The position numbers and the translations under genes were made by a program. A DNA stretch of 64,000 nucleotides from Prinia subflava (lineage: Eukaryota; Chordata; Aves; Passeriformes; Cisticolidae): assembly GCF_021018805.1 (NCBI RefSeq), contig NC_086250.1, positions 67,467,322 through 67,531,321 of the forward strand. Reading direction: 5' to 3'. Each line of letters opens with the position of its first letter. Position 1 is the first letter of the stretch. Under the pieces are notes generated by a model that made no database searches, had not been told where the DNA came from, and worked only from the letters and a program-made list of their open reading frames with translations. This document shows, piece by piece, positions 49,601-61,700 of this stretch.

Positions 49601-50611
49601 TAATGATCATAACACAGGAGTCCCTGGGTGACATCATCATTGTGGACAGATCAGACTTTCCTAACAGTCCCTCTGCCTTTAAAACCTCAGATGCTTAAAA
49701 AGTGCACTTACCTGAGCCAGGGTTCACCCCAGGGACTGGGGAATTACTTCTTTATTATATCTTTATTCCTTTCTCCCCAGCTGTGGGATTGCTCTGTTTG
49801 GATGTCTTTCCCATCACCAGTTGTGTCAGTGGTATGTGTTATGTGATGTGTGTCCACTGGGAGCTGCGTTCAGACAGCACATTTCACACTGATTTATGAG
49901 CAGATTTATGAGCACAGCAACTCCTGGCCTCTGCTGCCTTGGGCTGGAAGCAGCTTGCATGTTGCTGCTATTCTTGTTCTTGGACCTGCAGTCACGGCTC
50001 ACGGACAAGGTGCTACAGAAATGTGGAGCCCAGGAAGTCCTTGCCTCAGATCTCTTCTGTAAACAGAGGGTGGAGGAAGTAGGTAAGCCAAGGGAATCCA
50101 GGGAAAGGATGGGAGGTAAACATGCTCAGTCATGATGGGCTGGAAAAGGACTGGGTGTGGTAGTAAGTTGGATAGGCAGCAGTGGGCCAAGGCTGGGTGT
50201 GCTCAGGAAAAGATGCTGCAGGACTCCAGGCATGAGACAAAAAAACATCTTTGTTGTGTGACTGGCAGGAAAGGGCAAACATCTGGGAGAGGCTACAGGG
50301 AAAGTGTCGCCACAACCTTGAGAATAGAGAGGGAAGCCAAAAGTGAGGATGTTATCCAGGCTGTAAGTCCAAGTGATGGATAAGAGAAAAACAGTTCCCC
50401 TTCAGACATGATAGGTTTGAGGACCAGATGTCCCCAGATGTCAAGCAGCCAGACTAAGATGGGAGTTTCAGCAGCAGAACACAGCTAACAGGACAGAGGT
50501 TCAGATCCAAAGGAAACTGCATTTGAATTGGTGAGCTTTGACAGAGATCAGGGCAGAGGGAAAGGAGAGCAGGACTCAGTGACCACAATGAAGGCAGAAT
50601 GGAGAAGGGAG
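43601..50611. other. OPTN-CCDC3 intergenic DNA, fourth part
   Basis: No recognisable gene; open frames of up to 178 codons do not resemble known proteins and overlap others on the opposite strand. Confidence 0.55.
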
Positions 50612-50863
50612 ATTGGTTTCAAACTGAGAGTAGGTTTATGTTAGATATTAGAAAGAAACTCTTTACTGAGAGGTGATGAGGCATTGGAACAGGTTGCCCA
50701 GAGAAGCTGTGGATGCCCCATCCCTGGGAGTGTTTAACTCAGGTTGGATGGGACTTTGAGCAACCTGGTCTAGTGTAAGGTGTCCCTGCCCATGACAGGG
50801 GGGTTGAAACTAGGAATTTTTATGGTCCCTTCCAACCCAACCCATTCTATGATTCTGTGAAGA
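50612..50863 (+). mobile_element. CR1 LINE 3' end, sense orientation, terminus present
   Basis: TATGTTAGATATTAGAAAGA, GAACAGGTTGCCCAGAGAAG, TGGATGCCCCATCCCTGGGA, CAACCTGGTCTAGTG and the terminal TTCTATGATTCTGTG define the CR1 3' end at about 50,863. Confidence 0.93.
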
Positions 50864-53800
50864 TGGACAGGGGAAAGGGTAAAGGCCAAAGGGGACAAGA
50901 AAGATACAGTGAAGGTATAGCCAAAGATTGCCATCTATACCAACTACCTGATCCTTCTACTCACTTTTCCATTTGAATTCTAATTGATATTATAGAAAAT
51001 CTTTTTACTGCTGTGCGTAAAATAAATCTTTCCAAACTCTTTGAGACAACAGTGTATTCCCAGCTGATCCCCAAAAATAGATCCAGTTTCTTCATGGTCA
51101 TGATTACTCTTCAAAAGAAAAAACATGAAGGACTATGGCCAGGGAATGTGATTTTTTTTTAAATAGGAATCAGCCAGCCCAGTATTGGTACAAAAATAGT
51201 TAAATACAATGGACCAAATGTCAAACTATGAGAAGAATGACTCAAATTAGAGAAGCATAGATAGAAGAAGCTAACAAAAACATCTCTTCCTGTGAGGACA
51301 CTAGCACAGCCAAATACTCATCTTTGTAGGTCACCCAGTTTAAAGAGCGGTGGGAAAAAAATCTGGGTTTGATATTTTGTACGCTGGACTACAAAGGAAT
51401 CACTGCAGATATATAAATAAAAGACAGCTGGGCTGAGGTTTCAGATCACCTACACCCATCAGAAAGGGAGCCAGCCTGAGCACTGTGCTCTCCTGTTTGA
51501 TACCTGGGCCAAAGCTCAATTCGGTCAACACTTTACAGGCGAAGAGAGACATAACAGAGCAACGTTTTATTAAAAGGTTTCAATCACCTGCCACAGAAAC
51601 AGCAAAGAAAATACATAGCCCAGGGGGAGAAACCTTTGATTTAAATATCTGTAAAAAATGTGTGGAAAAAAAAGGGAAGAGCTCCTGCCTGGGAAAATCA
51701 TGAGCTGTCTCAAAGTCTACAAGACTATCTAAGCAGAGGAAGTGAATGAATAACTGTGGCACATGCATGGGTGGCTGAAAGTGCAGCCTGAGCAGTAATT
51801 GGCTCTATTGGTGCTCCTCTGATTAGCTGGTTTTGGCTACAGCACTTGTCAGACCCACGCTGAGCTCACAGCATAAAAGTATTCACACTGCACTGAAGAA
51901 TGTCTCAGATCAGCCAGTGGATCCCTGCAGAGAAACAGCAAACACAGATCTGAAGGATGCAGTCTCCAGGGAGGGCTTTAAATCCTTAGTTCATGTCACT
52001 AATTCCTCGTTATCTAGAGCTGGAAGAGAAAGGACTCCTGGAACGGATTCAGATGCTCCTGTTACTTTTCAGTACCTCAGAAATGAAGGAAGAGAGAAGA
52101 AAATTGATGATGCATCTGTGGAGAGAAATTTAAGAACAAAATCACATTAATCATTGAATGTAGGTGGTTTGAACTCTTTACCAAAATACCCATCTGAGAG
52201 CTGCTAATGAACTGAAACAGCGTAGAGATCAGCTTGTTGGTGTGGGAAGGAAAGGTTGGACACTGATAAATCTCCAGAGAGACTCCTGACAGGGAGAGGT
52301 CTCAGCTGGGGACAGAGGGCATGGGAGAAGATGAGTCACCTCATGTCCTTACAGTGACAGTGGGCACAGCACCAGCAAACATGAATGGAAGAGACCAAGG
52401 AAATCAGGCACTTCCACGTGAGAGGGATTTTTATGTGTAGACTTGCACACTTACTGTGTCTGCCCCAGAGTTATGGCTAAGACCCCCTTTCAGCTCATTC
52501 AGCTCTGGAGTCAGCTCCATGGATGCCTGCTACATCCTCAAAATGCTGACATGGCCACTCTGCAGAATGACAGAGAAATTCCACAGAATATTAATTATTC
52601 ACATCCACACTCTGGTAATCATCACCAAAAAGCAAACTGGAGAGCATCAGCCAGGATCAGAGTGTACCAACAAATGCTGTTGTGTTTTTTGAGCTGGCTC
52701 ACTGATTCAAACACTTAGGTCAATTATAACCAGTTTAGGCTATTAGTAGTAGCATTAAGGAAAGACTTCCATATTTTGTTTGTGAGCTGCCTGTCCTTTC
52801 TCACCCTGTCCTCCCTCCCAGCTAAATTATGTTATGTGGCTAAATGAAATGTGAGGAACAGCAGAACAGATCACAGCTTAGATATTTCCAAAGTCTTGAG
52901 GACAGCTGACCATTATTCACTTGCAACACACAATGAACAGAGATGAAAGTTAAATGTGAGCCTTTTCTACCCAGAAGATATCAATCTTGTATGTATACAC
53001 AGAGGAAATAGCAACTGCACTTCACACAAGCTGAGAATTTGGTTCCCTGGACAAAACCAACCAACCTACGGTTACAAACATCTCTTCAGCTTCTTGGGGC
53101 TCTGTCTCTGGAGTAGTGGCACTGAAGTAATAAAACACTCACGTATAGCTGCCCACACTGAACACAAGATTTGAGTGGGTGAAGCTGCCAGGCTCTGACA
53201 CCAGTCATACCACTTGGAAAGACATGGACAGACATGGAGAGACCACCTAGGATGGGCTGAACATCTCTCCCACCACTTGTCTCTTTATTCTTTGCCAGTA
53301 TCTCAAGATACCATTTCTCAATAGAAACCTGAGGTTCGTATCAAAGCTTCCATTTAAACTGGGTTGCACAAAATGCCTCCAAAACTGCCTCAGCTTTATT
53401 TTAAGTCAACAACAGCTTCAATTCTTTGTTTTACTCTTTATTTTTTATTTATTTTTCTAAAACCTACTGAAAGAGGCTCTGAAATCTTCTCTGTCACACT
53501 TCTGTCCCTTCAGGTTCCAAGGGAAAAAGCAGGTTTTCCCTAATGGTTAACATGAAAGAAATATTAAGCTGGTTGGTCTTTTGGGATTTCTTGAGGGTAT
53601 TTTCTTAAAAAAAATCAAAATTGTCTTTTCAGCTTTTTTCCTGAAAGTTGGAAGCAATTCATTGATCTTTAAGAATCAGGAAAAAAAATTAGAAAGACTC
53701 TATCTGTCATTCTGAAATTTTTTAGGGAAAAAAAGATATCAAAATCTGTTTCTGTTTTAGCAAGAATCAATTTTGCTGTTCATGCATAAAACTATGATGA

Positions 53801-54640
53801 AATACATTATACCATATTGCCATCATGAAATATGGATACTACTTTGTTAAACTCTTCAGCACACACATGAGACTGATGAAATTATTCCAGAGGAAGACAC
53901 CACTGAAGATGTTTTGTCTCACTATTATGAAGTTGACTCAGCATTATTCAACTGATGATTTGTTATTTTGCACATTATTTCAAGCCCCAGTCTTGCACAA
54001 GGACCCTCCTATGCCAGGTCATGGAACATGGAACAAAGAGGCACCTTCTGCTTCCAAGAGCTCCTAGTCCTTGCAGAGGACTGGAGAGGCAGATGGAGAC
54101 AGATGAAGGGTAAAATTAAAGGAACCAGTCAGGACATGCTGCCAGACTTTGAGTAACCTTTATAGCCAGGGAGAGATTTAACTGTGACTGTGTTTCCATG
54201 ATATTCATACAAAAAAAAAGCTCCCAAAGATTTGAAGCATAGCATGCCCATTCCTGACTATTATTCCAAGTGAGATCAGATGTGGGAAAAAGAGAATACT
54301 GAAATAGAAAGAGGCTGTGAGTGGTGCAAGGCCCCCAGGGATCCTTGTGAGAAGCTCCACAGCAGTTTGTATGTGGGGAGAGGGTCAATATTTAAGCTAT
54401 CTGCCAAAAGGCTGGAGAAGCCCTAAGCTGCATCAGACTTTTCTAGGATGAAGCAGTGGGAAGTCAAAATATATCGAGACCAGACTTTTTACTTTTACCT
54501 TGCTCACCAGATGTATTTTGGAAAATGATTACTGCTAGGAAGAGTTTTTCTCCAGCCTCATTTGAAGTGGGGGAAGTGGGTGACTAGAATTACAAGTTTC
54601 TACACAAACACTGAGTTTCCCAGGATTTTCTTTCCTAGGG
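50864..54640. other. OPTN-CCDC3 intergenic DNA, fifth part
   Basis: AT-rich, including an A/T-rich stretch at 53,400-53,830. Open frames at 51,485-51,703 and 51,833-52,150 are not recognisable. No gene called. Confidence 0.55.
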
Positions 54641-54829
54641 GCGCTGTGCACAGTCTCCTCCACTGGGACCTTTGCACTTCCAAACCCCTACGAGCCACAC
54701 CTTCACCTTCCAAAGCCCTGAGTGCCACCAAGTGCTCACTCCGGGTCCGAGGAGTGTCTGGCAGCGGCTGCCCTCACCCCGGACTGTGCCTGCCTTTCCC
54801 ATCTCTGCTCTTCTACATCTTCCCTCTTT

Positions 54830-55100
54830 GCAGTCTCCGTCCTGTCCACCTCTTCCCTTTGCATTCCTCCTCTTTGCAACTCTGCCTTTGCATCCCTCCC
54901 TTTTGTATCCCTCCCTTTTCACCTCCCCCTTTGCACCTCTCTCACTTACATCCCTCCCCTTTGCCTCTCTGCCCCGTTCGCATTTCTGCCTTTCCCCGTC
55001 CCTCCCCTTTGCATCTCCTCTCCTCACATCTCTGTCCCCGTACACCCCCTGCCCCTCCACCCTCTGCACTTTCGCCCCTTCGCACCCCTGCCCGCTCGGC
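54830..55100. repeat. Pyrimidine-rich degenerate repeat upstream of CCDC3
   Basis: Loose repetition of CCTCCCTTTTGCA/TCTCCCCTTTGCATC words, almost all C and T on the plus strand, with irregular spacing of about 15-25 bp. Confidence 0.75.
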
Positions 55101-55326
55101 TCTCAGCCCTCCGGGCATCTGCCCCTGGCGCCCTCCGCTCCTCCTCCGGCCCCTGTGCACCCGCAGCCCCCCGCATCTCCGCCTGGCTGCCTCCCCGCGC
55201 TCTCGCCCGGCCCCGGTGCCCCGCAGCCCCCGGGGCAGCCCGCAGCGCCTCCGGGCCGTGCTGCCCCCGCTCCGACCCCGCCGAGCCCCGGGCAGCTCCC
55301 GCCCGCCCGGCCCGGAGCTGCCCGCG

Positions 55327-55410
55327 ATGCCGCTGCCGCTGCCGCTGCCGGTGCCGGTGCCGGTGCCGGTGCTGGTGCTGGGGCTGGTGCTGGTGCTGGG
55401 GGGCCGGGCG
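55327..55410 (+). repeat. Hexanucleotide repeat encoding the CCDC3 signal peptide
   Basis: CCGCTG (x3), CCGGTG (x4) and then CTGGTG/CTGGGG units, in frame, giving alternating Pro-Leu, Pro-Val, then Leu-Val and Leu-Gly. Confidence 0.92.
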
Positions 55411-55754
55411 GGCGCCGGGGGCGGCTGCCAGCTGCCCGCAGAGTGGCGGCCGCTCAGCGAGGGCTGCCGGGCCGAGCTGGCCGCGATCATCGTGTACGCG
55501 CGGGTGCTGGCGCTGCACCCCGACCCCTACGGCGCCTACAACTACCTGCCCTGGCAGAGGGGCCCCCCCGGCGGCCCCCAGCAGGCAGCGGGGGACCTCT
55601 TCTACTCGGCCGAGATCGAGCTGCTGTGCGACCAGGCGTGGGGCAGCATGCTGGAGGTGCCCGCCGGCTCCCGCCTCAACCTCACCGGCCTCGGCTACTT
55701 CTCCTGCCACTCGCACACCGTCATGCAGGGCTACTCTTATTTCTTCTTCCTCCG
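55327..55754 (+). CDS. CCDC3: CCDC3 coding exon 1, signal peptide and N-terminal domain
   Basis: 428 nt, phase 0 to 2. The ATG at 55,327 (context CCGCGATGC) was chosen because it gives a short hydrophobic leader before CQLP, as in the family. The open frame continues 255 codons further upstream but into C/T-rich repeat. The leader is Pro-Leu/Pro-Val dipeptides then Val/Leu/Gly. Donor CG|GTGAGT. Confidence 0.96.
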
Positions 55755-58700
55755 GTGAGTCCCGGGGTGGGGAGGCGCGGGGAGGGGTTGGGATGTCGCG
55801 TCCCGGCTCCGGGGCATCTCCGCGGGCGGGGGATGCGCGCCCGCCCCTGCCCGGAGGGTTCGCTCCGTGCCGCTGCCTTCTCCTCTGCGCTTCCACCACA
55901 GCTTCACAGGGAAAGAGAAACCCGAAACACCGAGCTCCCGTAGTATTCCAGCACTGTCGATCAGCGCACGCACGGGGAGCTGCTGTGGAGTAGCTCGTAG
56001 GTAGCTGCTGCTGCTTTTGTTTTTACGGCGGGGCAGTCACGGAGCTGGAGAGAGGCCAGCGCCTGTTTGTCGAAGTTTGGGAGTTTTAACCCATCCGCAA
56101 ATACTCACCCGATAGCTTTCCATCGGCTCTCCCGAGTCCCAGTCAAACCCTGACTTCGGGCTCATCGAAAGATGAGAAAATAAACCACAATGTGGGAACA
56201 GAGCCATCACCATGACCTTTCCATTCAAGAGCATTTGCGAAATACTGCTCAGTGGCTTGTTTTGAAATACTTGGTATATTCTTACACTGGGTGCGTAATA
56301 AAACTCATTTTGATGCTGTCTAGGGCTTAGTCTGCAGCAACACCTTTAAACACATTTTGTTGACACAAGTTATTTATTGACTGCTTGAAGGAGTACTTAA
56401 ACTCTGGGCTCAAGGGCAAAGTGATGAAAATTCAGTAGAAACTTCGGCCCAAAATACAAATTTATCTCCTTCATGGGGCTTCACAGGTGTCTGCTGGGTG
56501 GAAGGAGCCTGTTTGGTCCTTACTGCTGCTGCCTGATCCAGTCATTGTGGTGGAAATTGTCATTTTGGTGACTTACATGCCAGGAGAGCTGAGAGCCACG
56601 TGCCGGCTAAAAGTCTGTGTGATTTTTGTTGAGCCAGGCTGAAGTATGACAGGTGACTTCTGCAGGAGAGAGAGTGCTGTTCATTCTCACAGTGGGCTGC
56701 CCTTGCAATCTGTGTTCCAGGATGGATGAGAACTACATCCTCCTGCCACATGGAGTCAACTTCCAGGAGGCGATTTTCCCCGACACCCAGGAGAACAGAA
56801 GGATGTTTGCCAGCCTTTTCCAGTTTTCAAACTGCTCGCAGGCACAGCACGTGTTGAGCTTCTCCAGTGACTGGGAGATTCAAGAGGACAACCGGGTAAG
56901 GGATTTTTTTTCTTCCCAGTGCTTGTTTTCAGAGTGGGCACAGGCATTCCCATGTCCTTTGTGAACCACATGTATGAGTACAGAGCAGCAGGTCCTTGAT
57001 TTTCCTGTTCCTTGGGTAGTATCACTAGTAAAGTAACAACTGGTGAGGAAATATTGTTTTCAAAGCTGACCTCTGTGTTAGCCTTTTAACTTCCTGTGGA
57101 CCTGAGCAAAGCTTGGTATCAACTTGTTCATGAGCAATAGGTTGAAAATAATATTATTTGTGATCCTGTCCTCCCCCACCCAGATCATTCCTGGTTTGCT
57201 ATCTCTAGACCTCGTTTTTTAATTTCAGCTGAAATGTTCAGGAGCAGATCTTTGCTTTTGAACTTCTGTGTCCATCTCATGTAGCGAGAGCAGTGCCTGG
57301 ACCGTGTCAGACTGTAAGGGATTATTCTTGCCTGACTCCACATAACAGCATAAAAGTCTACTGAACTGATCACCCTGAGCTGCCTTTGTAGCAGCTGGGG
57401 AAAAATAGACTCTTGAGGGCACATTTCATGTGAGCCATGAGAGCAGGGTTCCTGTGAGGGATATCAGTGCTTATTTCTGAACAAGATAGATGAAATGTCT
57501 CTTTCTCCTTTCAAGGAAGACCACAGAAAGCAGTTAATTCTCTAGGCAATCCTCCCTTAAGAACGTATGGAAAATCCAAAGATGCCCACTGTTGGTGGCT
57601 TCTGAGCCCCTTTATGGGATTGTAATGTGTGTAATAAATGCAGGATTTTAATAAATGCTTATTTGGCAGAGAGGAGCAACTTGTCATGTGTGTGCATGTT
57701 CTGGATGTGCATATACTTTTGAAAAAGTGGAACTCGGAGAGCTGGTTTAGTGCCAGACCTTGTTTTGTGAGGCTGATGGTTTCCCCTGGTAGCTGAGAAC
57801 ATTTTAAGCACCTCTCTATGTCAGGATGGACAGGACAGGTGTCATCACTTGTGTCCTCTGTGGATTCACCCCAGGCGTGATGTTTATGTATGACAGCAGA
57901 TGTGTGAGTGGCTTGTTTGGGAGATGGATGCAGGAAATTCAGTAGCTGGCTGAGCTTTTTCCTTTCACCACCTGGCCAAATGCCAGCAAACAAAGTTTGA
58001 GCTACTTTGTGGCCATCTGGCCAGTGACACAGCTCCTCTCCTTGGGATGCCCCAAGTGTTTTCTGGCTGCTGATATTTTGGGGAGGAAGTATGGAATATA
58101 TTCATGTATATAGTATTATCAAATATATTTTTATATATATGTTCAAATATATGTATGTGGACAGTAGCACAAACTGATGTTTAAGAGGAAATTAATTATC
58201 TTACAATTAAATTGCAGAGCTGTAACCCTGTCTGGGCAAGAAGGGGGAGGTGGAGAGCCCTGGTCCCAGCCCTCCCTCTTCTCTCCCAGCCCTCCCTGCT
58301 CCCCTATGCCACAAGCAACATACTTGGCAAGTAAAGGTGCTGCTGCTGCCAAACCCACAGATTTTGTTCCAGAGGAGCAAAGTGGCATTGAGGGACCACC
58401 AGATCCAACAGCCAGTGTCTGCTTGTGATGCCTCTGCATTGTTTATTTTGCCATGCTGTGCTAAATGTAAGGGATCTTGATGGGTTGGTGCTCGTTTATG
58501 CCAGCAGTGAATCTCACCGGTCAGCTTTAATGGAAATCACCAGGCAGAAACCCCCAGGGTAAGCTGGGGCAACCCTCAGCATGTGTATCTATGTATCAAA
58601 AGTGCATTTCAGCTGTTGCACTCTTTGACCCGTGCAGCTGTGAGCAGACTGGGGGGGATTAGAGCTGCTGGTCCCACAGACAGGGGCCGGGGGCTTTATG

Positions 58701-61700
58701 TGCTTCAACCCCCACCCATCCAGTGAACAAAGTCAGCACAACTGATGGACACTTTGTCTCGCCTTCATAATGAAAAGTAAAAGCTTCCTCTGCACCAGTT
58801 AAAAATAGTTGGGGCTGACTGTGCTCCCATTCAGCTCCTGCATCTGTGTTTGCCCAGCCGAGCGCCGGCTCCCGGCGCCTGCGTGCCCCAGCCTGGGAAA
58901 GGGATGACATTTCTGGCTGCTGCAATATTAGGAATTTGCTCCGAAGCTTTTCCTAGGTACAGCTCTCTTTATTTTCCCTCCTCTCTCTGCCTTGTTACAT
59001 CTAGTGGTGTCTGTCCAGTTGTCACCGTGTCTGCTCACATCCCGTCACCGTGTGAGCAATTTCCGTTTCCAAATGTGCTGGGCTGAGCTGCCCCATGCTG
59101 GCTCCTAAGCTGACGTGTGTGGTGTGTGCCAGCTTCATGGCACAGTGAACATAACTCAGAGCATTATTCTTGAAGTTTTTGAAAAAGAACCTCTTTGGGA
59201 GCCTGGGTACATCCAAAAGGGGGTTCTGTGATGGTGTCAAGTTGGGAAGAGCTTGGAAGAGAGGGAAGGGTTGTGTGATGAGGCTGATACTGTTGTAAAG
59301 AGTCAGGGATCTCACTAGCTGCCGTGTACTGACATATATTATTTAAAATACATCATGAATGTTTTGTGCAGTCAGAGAGGAGAGGTGGAAATGTTGAGAC
59401 ATTCAGAGCAGAAGGGATGAAAGTCTCATTCCAGGAGTTCATAGGTAGGGTCTGCCTCCAGGTGTTGGAACAGCTGTATGCAAGGACAACTTAAAATGCA
59501 GCAGGCCAGAGGAGGTTTGGAATAAAGGAATGATGAAATTTTCTGTTTACAGCCAAATCCCATGCTTTGAAAGTCTTTTGGAATCCTGCTCTTGATATAT
59601 TTCTGGGGTGGGCACTTTAAGGGAGACTTTGGTGCTAGAAGCACATGCAGTTGCAATGGATAATTTGTGTTTGCAGCTCTGGAATGCTCAGGCAGAATGA
59701 GAAAATCCCCTGATGGATGAGTGTCTTTGCCTTATGTAATACTACTCCTAGCAAGAGGTCCCTTCTGCAAGGTGTGCTTGAGCTGGCCATGGAGCAGGTG
59801 ACCCTAAAGTGGCCACTGACCTGTTGTCCTCCTGCTTGGCCTCTTGTGTCTGCAGTGCTCCTTGCAAGCAGGCAGCCTTGTCTGGGCTGCTCAGGGTGTG
59901 AAACAAGGAAAACACTGACAGCTCCTTTTCCTCCTTTCAGCAAATGTGTCTGATGATGCAAAAAAGAGCAAAGAGTTGTGCAGGAACTTTTTGAAGCACT
60001 GGGATGTGCCACCTGCCTTTTCCATCACAGTAAAATGCTTCTAATTTTCGGAAAGCCCCGTGGCGTGTGATGAAAAGGGGTCAGACCCAAGGCACATCTC
60101 ATTGAGTATAATATCTTCATCCTGGGCCTGCTGCTTTTGCTGTAAGCTAATTCCAGCTGCATTTTTAAGCCCCTTGCAGTCTGGGCTAAGAGCCAAATAC
60201 TGCTTTCCATAGTTTTCTAATAACCCCACAGTCTCATAAATTCACTTAGGCGCCTGTTCTGGCCATTTCAGAGTGCAATGATAGCTCCTGCTGTTGTTTC
60301 ATTAGGAACTTGCATTTTTTCCTCCACATTTGCAAAGATAAATACCAATGTGGCTTCTTCTTGACTTTTTGGCTCAGCCCCTTGGTGATGTTTGCAGATC
60401 TCTTGCTTTACTCCAGCTCGTTGTTGCAGTGGTTTCCACAAGGTTGCTTCTAAACCCAAGAGATAATGCAGCACATTGGCATTGAAATCTAGCCCCCCCA
60501 CAGAATTTCACTATTTCAGTGCAGATCTAGGAGCTGTAATTTCTCCTTCTGGCTTTCTGCAGGGTTTTATGATCTCATAAAGAAGACCTTGTTGCTTTGT
60601 CTGCACACAAGGGAATACACAAGAAGTGACTTTAGGTCTGGTGTTGATAAGGACAGTAGAAATCTCCAGCAGCACTTGTAGTTATTATTCAGAGGGGCTT
60701 GAACTGGTTTTGTCAACAGGTTGATAAGGAATGTGTTCTTTGGCTTGCCCCTTTATGTGTGCAGGAGAGTTGCAAAATAACTCCTCGTGCATCACAACAA
60801 GGGACTGATGTTGAGGTGTCAGCCCAGCTGTGAGCAAGTGAGAGCACTGAGATAAAGTCCATGGAAATTAAGGAGCCTAATAGCTTCAAGTAAGCTCAGA
60901 GATTGCAGGGAGAGACTATAACTTTTATTAAGCCTCTCCCTGCATGGACTCAAGCAGCATAGCCACAATCACACTATTACATCAATTGATGTAGATGAAT
61001 GGATTTGCCTTCTGAGAGACCTCCAGAGCTTTATCTGGGTAATAACAGAGCTTTTATGAGAGTAGCCAGTGTCCCAAATAAAAAGGAAGGTAATTAGTGG
61101 GTTAGCCTGGCAGTCTACAATATCTGTTTAGCATCTTCGTGTTTGGATCTTCTTCTCTGATGGCACCATGGCTGCTGTAACAGATGAATGACCTGACTGG
61201 GACACCTGGAAGGCTTTGGAGCAGCTGGAAAGGGAACTAGATAAGAAAAGCAACGTAATTGCATAAATGCCATAACTGCCATTACTGAGCAAAGCAAAAA
61301 TTAAATTAAATTAAATTCTTCCTCCGTGGAACTAGAGGAAATACTTTCAAACTTATCTGTGTTTTAGCAGCTCCTGTGTGCATGGACTGGGAGCCACTGG
61401 GTTGGGGGAATCCCTGAGCCCATCTGTGGGCAGCAGCAGCAGATCTGCTGGTCCCAGCCTGCTCTTTCCTGATGCTCTCAGCCAGGTGAATGGTAGAGGG
61501 TCTCAATTGGTCACACTTCACAGCACCACAGGGGCACAAGCCACAGAGAAATAGTGACTTGTACTAAAGCTCTTTGCCCACAAGAGAAGGGCTTGTTCAC
61601 ACAATGTTTGCTGTGGGGACTTGTTTTGATTCATCTCCCAGAGAGGAGGAAGAAAGAAGGAAAGTTGGGGAAGTCCCCATAAGTTTTCAGCCCACCCTGA

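Larger units (their letters stand above)
55060..55880. promoter_or_regulatory. CCDC3: CpG island over CCDC3 promoter and exon 1
   Basis: CpG-dense block covering the presumed 5'UTR, all of coding exon 1 and the start of intron 1. No TATA box is evident. The transcription start cannot be placed precisely. Confidence 0.8.

Noticed and set aside
51485..52150. Two polar open frames (72 and 105 codons) that look somewhat protein-like
   Set aside because: No recognisable motif and no retroviral or gene context. Transcript data would be needed before calling a gene.
54635..55993. Long overlapping frames on both strands (up to 423 codons)
   Set aside because: GC- and C/T-rich sequence with few stops. 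Only the frame carrying CQLPAEWRPL and GSMLEVPAGS matches a known protein (CCDC3).
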